Shown: one piece after another, positions 1 through 10,881 of the stretch | Numbering within the stretch: position 1 is the first letter of the stretch | Layout: each line of letters opens with the position of its first letter | Source: Mesorhizobium sp. | GTDB lineage: Bacteria; Pseudomonadota; Alphaproteobacteria; Rhizobiales; Rhizobiaceae | Direction: 5' to 3' | Assembly: GCA_004020315.1 (NCBI GenBank) | Contig: SAQG01000028.1 | Span: forward strand, 1 to 64,000 | Length of the DNA stretch: 64,000 nucleotides | The notes under the pieces: generated by a model | Told to the model about the DNA's origin: nothing | Seen by the model: the letters and a program-made list of their open reading frames with translations, nothing else | Database searches by the model: none | Made by a program: the position numbers and the translations under genes

Positions 1-263
1 TAGGACTTGCACCCTTCAGCCTACCTCAGCAAGGCGGCCGTCACCGAGGGGAAACCCTTCACCGGTCCTGAAATTTTTGCATGTTCCAACTGCCTAAGGG
101 AGCCGGAGTGGTTGACATCAAAAATGCCAGGTAGCGGTTTGCTCGAAAAGATAACGGGCAATGCGATCGCCGTCGCATACTTTGAGGCGCCCGAACCAAA
201 CATCGTCATGAGCGATGACCTCGGACGGACACGACCCGGGCGATGATAACCAGAGTAATAGGA
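1..263. other. Left-edge stretch with no assignable gene
   Basis: A plus-strand frame is open for about 79 codons (7-246), but the translation matches no family I recognise and has no convincing ribosome binding site. The minus strand is no better. The stretch from about 240 to 430 is visibly richer in A and T than the rest of the window. It could be the tail of a gene or mobile-element remnant lying mostly left of the window. Nothing is called. Confidence 0.3.
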
Positions 264-1142
264 CTAGTGGCTCTCAATCGCCTTAGGAGTAATAAGGTAT
301 GGTACCTTGCCGACGCTACGCTTAGTCGCGCCAATGGAATAGGCCATTGGAATCTTGGGAGAATTCTCTGGCAAGCCGTACATATCCTTGCCGGCCCTCA
401 CGGCAAACGAAAAGTGCTGCCACGAAACCGTGTCATGCTCATTGAGAAAATCAAGCGTCAGCCCAGCTGAAATCAGCGCGTTCACCACGTCACTGATCGG
501 ATGAATCCACTCGTAGTAGCGAGGATGTTTCAGGATGCGGTCGTCGCCGGTATAGGTGAGTTCCTCGTTCCATGCGAGGGGTCGAGCTATTGGCGTTCGC
601 CAGTCATGCTTGAACTCCAGCGCCGAAGCCTTGCGGTCACACTGGAACATCAACGGGTGGCCCTCAGCCAAATAGAGCCGGCCGCCGGGCCGCAGGAGAT
701 CGGCAACCACCCTCGCCCAGCGGAAGACGTCGTCCAGCCAGTTTACCGAGCCCCAGGTAACGTAAGCGATGTCAAAGGTTCGGCCGAGCGCTTCGACTGC
801 CTCGAACAGTGGCGCCTCCACGAAGCGCACGTCAGAGCCTGCCTTCGCAGCGAAATCCCGCGCCGCTGCGATCGCCGTCGCTGAAAAGTCGAGACCGGTC
901 ACGCTGCCCGCGCCGAGATTCTTCAAGCTGATTGTGTCGAGCCCGATATGGCACTGCAAATGGACGATATCCTTGCCGACAATGTCACCGACCTCGCGCG
1001 TTTCCAGCTCATAGAGATTGGATCCGCCTGCCAGGACATTTTCTATGTGGTAGCTGCCCGTTGTGTCGGTCGAATGCAGCTCGGCCCGATCATCCCAATT
1101 AAGGCGGTTCGCACCCAGAAACGGTTCCAAATTGCCCCCCAA
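264..1142 (-). CDS. Class I SAM-dependent methyltransferase
   Basis: The protein of about 292 residues has the Rossmann-fold layout of small-molecule methyltransferases: a glycine-poor motif I region (VHLQCHIGLDT, about 60-70), an acidic loop (VTGLDFS, about 81-87) and a motif IV/V region with AYVTWGSVNW and LLRPGGRLYLAEGH. The substrate cannot be told. The 5' end is unclear: the longest frame starts with TTG at 1142 and there is no in-frame ATG nearby, so the true start may be a rare codon or the gene may be slightly truncated. It ends in an A/T-richer stretch than its neighbours. The next gene, metH, lies on the same strand 162 bases upstream of it, but no functional link is evident. Confidence 0.7.
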   Translation of the reverse strand: MGGNLEPFLGANRLNWDDRAELHSTDTTGSYHIENVLAGGSNLYELETREVGDIVGKDIVHLQCHIGLDTISLKNLGAGSVTGLDFSATAIAAARDFAAKAGSDVRFVEAPLFEAVEALGRTFDIAYVTWGSVNWLDDVFRWARVVADLLRPGGRLYLAEGHPLMFQCDRKASALEFKHDWRTPIARPLAWNEELTYTGDDRILKHPRYYEWIHPISDVVNALISAGLTLDFLNEHDTVSWQHFSFAVRAGKDMYGLPENSPKIPMAYSIGATKRSVGKVPYLITPKAIESH

Positions 1143-1304
1143 GTCCCTGCCGAAACCAATATTTGGTAAACAGAACGTTAATATACTTTGCAGCTAAAGT
1201 GTCGCGCGTCAATCCGAGGCGTGCCGGTGCACCACCGCTGCAGGCCAGGCTCATCTTGTCATGGAGGTGCGGGCTTCTCGCCCTATCAGCCTCGCGGCGT
1301 GATT

Positions 1305-5114
<3,810 letters not shown>

Positions 5115-5148
5115 ATTTCGTCCTCAGGGCGACAGTCGCGCCTAAGTC

Positions 5149-5168
5149 ACATAAAGACATCTTTATGT
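5149..5168. promoter_or_regulatory. Palindromic operator upstream of metH, SahR-like
   Basis: ACATAAAGACATCTTTATGT has perfect 9-base arms around a CA centre and sits 35 bases before the metH start. Methionine-cycle genes in many proteobacteria are controlled by SahR, an ArsR-type repressor sensing S-adenosylhomocysteine, whose sites carry AAAGA/TCTTT half-sites. The palindrome is seen directly; the SahR assignment is from memory of the family motif and no sahR gene lies in the window. Confidence 0.6.
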
Positions 5169-5219
5169 CAATATACGCCACTTACTTGCTGCTGTCACTC
5201 CTGTCGCAAGGGCGCTGCC

Positions 5220-5429
5220 CGACGGCGCTACAGCGGAGGAAGTGCTGCGCGCCGCAACGACTATTTCGCGCTGCGGGCGGTGGCTGAGACGATCGGACGC
5301 AAGATCGGCTCAGCGCCGCAGGCGCATGACGCCCGCCCGTTCCTGACGGCGTACTACGGCGATTTACGAGCCTATCTCGAGCGAAAGCTGCTGCTGGGCA
5401 AGCGCAGGGCTGCCAGGCATGACCGTTAG
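5220..5429 (+). pseudogene. Possible coding remnant between metH and the lyxose isomerase gene
   Basis: A plus-strand frame stays open to a stop at 5429, and its last 55 or so residues look protein-like (for example AVAETIGRKIG and AYYGDLRAYLERKL). The second phrase resembles the first helix of ECF sigma factors. The only start in the frame lies inside the metH leader and its operator, so an intact gene is unlikely. I treat this as a weakly supported decayed fragment; it could equally be chance open frame in GC-rich DNA. Confidence 0.2.
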
Positions 5430-5444
5430 GACCGAAAGGCTGCC

Positions 5445-6131
5445 TTATCCCACCCACTTCTCGTAGTCGGACACGAGCAGGTGGAGCGGCGCGACGTCCT
5501 CGTCGATGTCCGCGAAGCGGCCGATCGGCTCACGGAAGACATTGTCGGTGAGATCGTCGTTGACGGTCGAAACCTCGCCGATCAGCACGTCCTTGCCCTC
5601 GGCCCAGAAGGCGTGCCAGACGCCTGGCAGGAGCGTCACGCTCTCGCCCGGATCGAGCTTCAGCAGCCCACCCGCCGGCAGCCTGTGGATGGTCCCGTCG
5701 ACAGGCACCGATACTTCGGCCTTCGGATCGATGCCGCCATCGCGATCGTGCATGAACAGCTCCAGCACCAGCTTGCCGCCACCACGGTTGATGATGTCTT
5801 CGGCCTTGATGTTGTGGCGGTGCATCGGCGACAGCTGATCCTTGCGCGAGATCATGATCTTCTCAGCATAGAGCATACCCATGCCCTTCTTCATGTCCTC
5901 GTAGCGACCGTTGCGAACGGTGAACAGGAAGAGGCCAAGCTCGTTGAATTTGCCCTGGCCGTAATCGGTGATGTCCCAGCCAAGCCGGGAAGAGAAGATG
6001 CCCGACGAATCCTGCCGGCGGGCCTTCATTTCTTCCGGCGACCAATAGGCGAAGGGCGGCATGATGTAGCCGAACGAACGGATGAAGGCATCGGCGTCGC
6101 GGATGATGTCGTTGATAGCGGAGCGTTTCAT
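5445..6131 (-). CDS. D-lyxose isomerase family cupin protein
   Basis: The 228-residue product matches the D-lyxose/D-mannose isomerase cupin family (aldose-ketose isomerases such as D-lyxose to D-xylulose). Candidate metal ligands are the H-R-H pair at 104 and 106, Glu111 and His173 (PGVWHAFW), the usual cupin pattern. The frame is open further upstream, but the ATG at 6131 begins the recognisable protein (MKRSAINDII) and follows a GGAAGGA ribosome site. The gene is divergent from the D-threonine aldolase-like gene, with 151 bases between the two starts. True substrate is not certain, since members differ in sugar preference. Confidence 0.75.
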   Translation of the reverse strand: MKRSAINDIIRDADAFIRSFGYIMPPFAYWSPEEMKARRQDSSGIFSSRLGWDITDYGQGKFNELGLFLFTVRNGRYEDMKKGMGMLYAEKIMISRKDQLSPMHRHNIKAEDIINRGGGKLVLELFMHDRDGGIDPKAEVSVPVDGTIHRLPAGGLLKLDPGESVTLLPGVWHAFWAEGKDVLIGEVSTVNDDLTDNVFREPIGRFADIDEDVAPLHLLVSDYEKWVG

Positions 6132-6210
6132 GGTCGTGGTTCCTTCCCGTCGGCCTAGGCGATCTCCCAAACCGAATAGCCGAACGCCGATCCGGTGTCG
6201 ACGTAAACTG

Positions 6211-6243
6211 CATGAGCTGGCCTCATGACATCTGGTCCGATCA
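6211..6243. promoter_or_regulatory. Candidate operators in the divergent 6132-6282 region
   Basis: Two short dyads lie between the divergent genes. CATGAG and CTCATG (6211-6216 and 6222-6227) flank a 5-base spacer, and TGGTCCGATCA (6233-6243) is a near-palindrome of the kind bound by FadR-type GntR regulators. Both are seen in the sequence; regulator identity is inference and no GntR gene is adjacent. Confidence 0.3.
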
Positions 6244-6282
6244 AGGTCATAACGGCAACCAGTTTCCCGATGGTGGCATTCA

Positions 6283-7341
6283 ATGCTGAGCATAGACGAT
6301 CTCGATACACCGGCGATCCTGATCGATGTCGACCGCGCTGAAGCCAATATCGCGCGGGCGCAGGCCCACGCCGACCGCCACGGGCTGAAGCTCAGGCCGC
6401 ACATCAAGACCCACAAACTGCCTTGCTGGGCAAAGAAGCAGATCGCCGCGGGTGCCGTCGGCATCACCTGCCAGAAGATCGGTGAAGCCGAGGTGATGGC
6501 CGACGCCGGTCTCACCGACATTTTTCTCCCCTACAATATTCTGGGCAGGGCCAAGCTGGAGCGCCTCAAGGCGCTGCATGGCCGTGTGACGCTGTCGGTG
6601 ACATCAGACAGCATGGAAACGCTTGCGGGTCTCGCCGCCACCTTCACCGACCCCGGCCAGCCGCTACAGGTACTGGTGGAATGCGATACCGGCATGGGCC
6701 GCTGCGGCGTCCAGTCGGCCAGCGAGGCGGTTGCATTGGCCAGAGAGATCGACAAGGCCAAGGGGCTCGCCTTCGGCGGGCTGATGACCTATCCGGCGGC
6801 AGGCCGCGCTGCCGAGGCCGAGACGTGGCTGGCCGATGCGCGCCAGGCGCTCGCCGCATCCGGCCTTGCCTGCGAACGCATCTCCAGCGGCGGCACGCCG
6901 GATATGTGGCGCTCAAGCGAGGCTTCCGTCATCACCGAGTACCGCCCCGGCACCTACATCTATCTCGATCGCTACCAGGTCGCCAAAGGCGTCGGAAGCC
7001 TCGACGACTGCGCGCTAACTGTGCTGTCGACCGTGGTCAGCCATCCGACGCCGACACGGGCCATCCTCGATGCCGGCAGCAAGGCCTTGTCCAGCGACAC
7101 GCTGGGGCTGCCCGATTTCGGCGAATTGCTGGGCGTTCCAGGCGCCACCGTCACCGGCCTCAGCGAGGAGCACGGCAACGTCACGCTTTCCGGCGACGCC
7201 AGGCTGCGTATCGGCGAGCGCGTGCGCGTCGTGCCCGACCATTGCTGCGTCGTCACCAATCTGTTCGACGAGGTCCACCTGATCGCCGGAGAACGAGTGC
7301 TGGAGACGCTGCCGGTGGCGGCGCGCGGCCGCATGGGGTGA
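6283..7341 (+). CDS. D-threonine aldolase / D-serine dehydratase-like PLP enzyme
   Basis: A 352-residue fold-type III PLP protein (alanine-racemase-like barrel). The PLP lysine is expected at K42 in RPHIKTHK. The C-terminal domain ends with the H-x-C metal pair of this family (H320 and C322 in PDHCCVV), which in D-threonine aldolases and DSD1-type D-serine dehydratases holds a divalent metal. These enzymes cleave or dehydrate beta-hydroxy D-amino acids. The start is the ATG at 6283; its Shine-Dalgarno is weak. It is divergent from the D-lyxose isomerase gene, and the pair may serve one catabolic route, but the sequence does not say which. Confidence 0.8.
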   Translation: MLSIDDLDTPAILIDVDRAEANIARAQAHADRHGLKLRPHIKTHKLPCWAKKQIAAGAVGITCQKIGEAEVMADAGLTDIFLPYNILGRAKLERLKALHGRVTLSVTSDSMETLAGLAATFTDPGQPLQVLVECDTGMGRCGVQSASEAVALAREIDKAKGLAFGGLMTYPAAGRAAEAETWLADARQALAASGLACERISSGGTPDMWRSSEASVITEYRPGTYIYLDRYQVAKGVGSLDDCALTVLSTVVSHPTPTRAILDAGSKALSSDTLGLPDFGELLGVPGATVTGLSEEHGNVTLSGDARLRIGERVRVVPDHCCVVTNLFDEVHLIAGERVLETLPVAARGRMG

Positions 7342-7375
7342 GCTTGGCGTTGTTCGGACCGAACGCCCGTTTGGA

Positions 7376-9007
7376 TCAGGGTTGGACAAGCGGACCCAGC
7401 GCAGCCCTCAATGGATCGAAGGCATCGCCGTACAGTTTCCAGCGCTCGACCGAGGACGAATAAATCGGCTGGCGCACCTGCCAGCGGCTTGGCGTTCGCA
7501 CCGTGCGCTCGGTTTCGTGGAAACGCAGACAAGCATCATCCCATTCCACGCCGAGGAATCCGATCAATCCACGAGCGCGGGTTTCGAAATCGGCCACGGT
7601 TTCTTCGTAGGGCATGTCGTGGATGGCCAACGGAACGACCTTGGCCCAATGGCGCATCAAGCGATCATATTGCCGGTAGTACTGCCCAAGCTTGGTCAGA
7701 TCGGCATTGTAGCCGTGGGCATCGGAGAAATTGTGCATGAAACAGGACGTGCAATTGTCCATCGGGTCACGCCGGCAGTGGACGATGCGGGCATTTGGCA
7801 AAATGAGGCTGATCAAGGCCAGCAGCTCGAAATTATGCGGCATCTTGTCGACGACACGCGCCGCCTTGCCGTTGCGCTTATTGAGATGGTCGAGATATTT
7901 CGAGCCAAGCTCCCTCGCCTTCGTCGGTGTGAGCGACACCATGGCTTTGGCGAAAATTGACGGATCAAGCTGGTCAAATCCAAGTTCGCCGGCCAATGAA
8001 CGGATGGTCGGCAGCTCGCCGGCGCCATAGACATCGTGATGGCTGGCGCATATTTGCTCGGTCAACGTCGTTCCTGAACGTGGCATACCGACGATGAAGA
8101 CCGGACGTTCGGACGAATTGCCGAATTTTGGCCGCGCTTCGAAAAAGCCGGCGTCGAAGGTTTCGATGAAGCTGTCATAGAGCCGCGTATGCAGGGCAAT
8201 GTCAAAATCATTGCCGGAGATTGCCTTTGCCTTGGCGAAATGATGGATGGCTAGGCGATGCTCGTGCTGGTCGTTGAGGATTTTTCCGGCGGCGTGGTGC
8301 AGGATGACCCGCTCGCGATCGGTGGTCATCGGCAGTTCGAGGCGGGCCTGCACCAAAGCCAAAGCTGGATCGCCCTTGACGGCCCGACGCGCGAGCGCCA
8401 GACCGGACAGCGCCTCGACATTTGCCTTATCGATGGCGATGGCGCGGCCAAAGCATTCGACCGCCTCGGCTTGCCGGCCCATGTCGGTGAGCAGGTCGCC
8501 CATACCGACCAGCGCCGTCAGCGATTGGCTGTCGACCGCCAACGCACGGCGATAGAAACCCTCGGCGATATCGCCCTCGAGTTGGCTCCGGTAGGATTTG
8601 CCGAGATTGCACAAGGCCTCGACAAGCCGGCCGTCGAGCTCGATCGCCTTTCTCAGGTGCTTGCGCGCCAGCTCGATGTTACCGATCAGGTTGTAGGCGT
8701 TGCCGAGATTGTTGCGGAAAATGGCGTTGCCCGGTTCGAGCTTGACCGCTCTTCTCATAAAGTCGATGGCCGTGTCATTTTGCCGGGCCTCGATTGCCAG
8801 CGTGCCCATCAGATTGAGCGCCATGGCATTTTTTGGCTGCCGGCGAAGCACGGTCTGATAGCAGAATTCGGCTTCGCGAAAGCGCTTGCGGCGCTGCAGG
8901 TCGATGCCGCGCTGCAACGTCTCCAGCGCCGACTCGCCGGCGGTCGGGAGAAAATCCTGGACTATGGCCGGTGGACCGACAGGCTGCCGGCGTGGCAAGA
9001 GTGGCAT
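7376..9007 (-). CDS. TPR-repeat sulfotransferase
   Basis: A 543-residue two-part protein. Residues about 25-225 form tandem tetratricopeptide repeats (canonical phrases such as NAIFRNNLGNAYNLIG and ALVGMGDLLTDMGRQAEA). From about 300 on lies a PAPS-dependent sulfotransferase domain with the 5'-phosphosulfate loop VFIVGMPRSGTT (303-314) and a 3'-phosphate region near HCRRDPMDNCTSCF. Such proteins transfer sulfate to sugars, peptides or small molecules; in rhizobia many have unknown acceptors. No signal peptide is seen, so it is probably cytoplasmic. The gene stands alone between unrelated neighbours and faces the aldolase-like gene 34 bases away. Confidence 0.85.
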   Translation of the reverse strand: MPLLPRRQPVGPPAIVQDFLPTAGESALETLQRGIDLQRRKRFREAEFCYQTVLRRQPKNAMALNLMGTLAIEARQNDTAIDFMRRAVKLEPGNAIFRNNLGNAYNLIGNIELARKHLRKAIELDGRLVEALCNLGKSYRSQLEGDIAEGFYRRALAVDSQSLTALVGMGDLLTDMGRQAEAVECFGRAIAIDKANVEALSGLALARRAVKGDPALALVQARLELPMTTDRERVILHHAAGKILNDQHEHRLAIHHFAKAKAISGNDFDIALHTRLYDSFIETFDAGFFEARPKFGNSSERPVFIVGMPRSGTTLTEQICASHHDVYGAGELPTIRSLAGELGFDQLDPSIFAKAMVSLTPTKARELGSKYLDHLNKRNGKAARVVDKMPHNFELLALISLILPNARIVHCRRDPMDNCTSCFMHNFSDAHGYNADLTKLGQYYRQYDRLMRHWAKVVPLAIHDMPYEETVADFETRARGLIGFLGVEWDDACLRFHETERTVRTPSRWQVRQPIYSSSVERWKLYGDAFDPLRAALGPLVQP

Positions 9008-9052
9008 GCTTCACCCCCTATCGCCGGATATAACGGCAATCGGCGTGACCAA

Positions 9053-9733
9053 TCAGAATTTGAATGTAACGCCAAGCTGCAGATTGTGGGAATTCAACTT
9101 GCCGTTCGAGAATACAGCATCGCCTTCGCGCGAGGAATCGAAGTCGACGCCTGAAACGGCCTTGAACCTGTAGCCGAAATCGAGGTCGATATTCTGCGCC
9201 AGCGCGTAGGTGACGCCGGCTCCCGCCTGGCCGGCGAAACCCCAGCCGCCAGGTCCGTATCCATAGGCGTGACCACCCCAAGTTGTGTCGGCGGTCACAT
9301 AGGCGGCGCCGATGCCGCCGCCGACGTAGAGCTTGGCATCTCCAAAACGAGCAACATCGGCCCAGACGTTGGCGAGCAGATAGGTAGCGGACAAATCGCC
9401 GTCAGCCGGATACCCATGAAAGATGCCCTCGTCATACGTATTCGCCTTATAGCGCGCATAGGACAGTTCGCCTTCGACGCGGAACATATCATTGATCCGC
9501 TTACCGACGACGCCGCCGATCACGAAGCCGGTGTCGAAGTCCATCGAGAAATCGTTGTTGTAATAGTCGGCGTGCGTTTTCACATCATTCGGGAAGCTGG
9601 CGCCACCAAACAGCGTGACATACCAGAGATCCTGAGCCGCCGGAACTTCGACCGCCGGCTCGGCGGCATTGGCTGAGTTCCAGCCAAACGTCAAGGCCAA
9701 TGCGGAGACGCCGGCAAGCAGACGCACTTTCAT
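9053..9733 (-). CDS. Outer-membrane beta-barrel protein (Omp25/OmpW-like)
   Basis: A 226-residue exported protein. The chosen ATG at 9733 gives a clean signal peptide (MKVRLLAGVSALALTFG..., cleavage after NANAA-like residues near 24); the longer frame would add ten polar residues before it. The mature part alternates aromatic and small residues in strand-like segments rich in Gly and Tyr (YVGGGIGAAYV, GWGFAGQAGAGVTY) and ends in TFKF, a terminal phenylalanine as recognised by the BAM machinery. Length fits an eight-stranded barrel. Rhizobia carry many such paralogues, and a specific role cannot be given. Confidence 0.8.
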   Translation of the reverse strand: MKVRLLAGVSALALTFGWNSANAAEPAVEVPAAQDLWYVTLFGGASFPNDVKTHADYYNNDFSMDFDTGFVIGGVVGKRINDMFRVEGELSYARYKANTYDEGIFHGYPADGDLSATYLLANVWADVARFGDAKLYVGGGIGAAYVTADTTWGGHAYGYGPGGWGFAGQAGAGVTYALAQNIDLDFGYRFKAVSGVDFDSSREGDAVFSNGKLNSHNLQLGVTFKF

Positions 9734-9904
9734 CGACGAATCCCCACGACAATTAACAGGCAATATAATGCATCACTTCCGATGCATAGCTTAGCTGTCA
9801 ACAGTGAAAACTGGGTGAGGTCGAAGTTATAGAGACCGCTGTTGCAGCATTGCAACGTGCCTGCTTCGGCCCGTCATAAATAATGTTGAACGGCAAAATA
9901 CCCT

Positions 9905-10666
9905 CTAATGGCGCTTATCGGCCTGCCTCGCCGCGACACGGCGCATGGAAATGACGCGGCGACGGCGGATTTCGGTGCGCATCGCCGTCAGATGCAGCGC
10001 GAAGAACAGCACGGTAAAGCCCAGAGCCATCACCAGCAGCGGCCGCAACAGGCTGGGATCGATTGTCGGCCCACCGAGCCTGAATACCGAAGCCGGCTGA
10101 TGCAGCGTGTTCCACCAGTCGACCGAGAATTTGATGATCGGGATGTTGATGAAGCCGACAAGGGTGATGATTGCGGCGGCCCAGGCGGCGCGCGCCGCAT
10201 CGTCGAGTGCCCGCGTCAGCGCGATGATGCCGAGATACATCAGAAACAGCACGAAGACCGAGGTCAGCCGCGCGTCCCACACCCACCAGGTGCCCCACAT
10301 CGGCTTGCCCCAGATCGAACCGGTGATCAGCGCGAGTGCGGTAAAGACGGCGCCGATGGGTGCCGCCGATTTCAGCGCGACATCGGCCAGCGGGTGGCGC
10401 CATACCAGCGTGCCCAACGCGGAAACCGCCATCAGCGTGAAGCACATCATGGCCAGCCAGGCGAAGGGCACATGGATATACATGATGCGTACGGTGACGC
10501 CTTGCTGGAAATCCTCCGGCGCCGTGAAGCTCATATAGAGCCCGGCGGTCAGGAGGAGCGTGGCGATGGTTGCCAGCCACGGCACCACCTTGTCGGCCAA
10601 CCCGACAAACCGCGTCGGGTTGGCGAAATCCATCCAGCCGCTGAGGCGTGAAGTCATGTCACTCAT
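9905..10666 (-). CDS. ccmC: Heme exporter / cytochrome c maturation protein CcmC
   Basis: The 253-residue integral membrane protein has six predicted transmembrane segments and the tryptophan-rich heme-handling motif WGTWWVWD (124-131), with the two conserved histidines that ligate heme at H65 (YIHVP) and H189 (TLHQ). CcmC loads heme onto the chaperone CcmE in the periplasm during c-type cytochrome assembly. Usually it sits with ccmA, ccmB, ccmD and ccmG; none of them is next to it here, and the neighbours are an outer-membrane protein and ndvA. Either the ccm operon has been split or the other genes lie outside the window. Confidence 0.95.
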   Translation of the reverse strand: MSDMTSRLSGWMDFANPTRFVGLADKVVPWLATIATLLLTAGLYMSFTAPEDFQQGVTVRIMYIHVPFAWLAMMCFTLMAVSALGTLVWRHPLADVALKSAAPIGAVFTALALITGSIWGKPMWGTWWVWDARLTSVFVLFLMYLGIIALTRALDDAARAAWAAAIITLVGFINIPIIKFSVDWWNTLHQPASVFRLGGPTIDPSLLRPLLVMALGFTVLFFALHLTAMRTEIRRRRVISMRRVAARQADKRH

Positions 10667-10729
10667 GCAGCTTTACATAGACCGGCGATGCGTCTGGGGC
10701 AATCGAGCGGTGGTGTCGCACCAGGACCT

Positions 10730-10874
10730 TTCCCTCCCACTTTGGAGGGAAGGTGGATCGGCGCGGTAGCGCCGAGATGGTTGAGGGATGCTGGCCGGAG
10801 TGCGGCCGGTGCCAGGCTGGAGCATCCCTCATCCGGCCGCTTCGCGGCCACCTTCTCCCACGAGGGGGAGAAGG
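10730..10874. repeat. Composite palindromic intergenic repeat (RIME-like)
   Basis: Between ccmC and ndvA lie four nested dyads: TTCCCTCC/GGAGGGAA (10730-10751), GAGGGATGCT/AGCATCCCTC (10783-10792 and 10821-10830), GGCCGC/GCGGCC (10835-10849) and CCTTCTCCC/GGGAGAAGG (10851-10874). The phrase around 10826-10874, with a purine-rich GAGGGGGAGAAGG end, is the kind of mosaic palindrome that recurs between rhizobial genes. The last dyad could also act as a transcription stop for ndvA, which ends just beyond it. Confidence 0.65.
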
Positions 10875-10881
10875 GAAGAGC

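Noticed and set aside
1..60. Group II intron or tRNA end suggested by the bases near the left edge (GGGTGCAAGTCC on the minus strand)
   Set aside because: One short phrase is not enough; there is no domain V, no reverse transcriptase and no tRNA T-loop.
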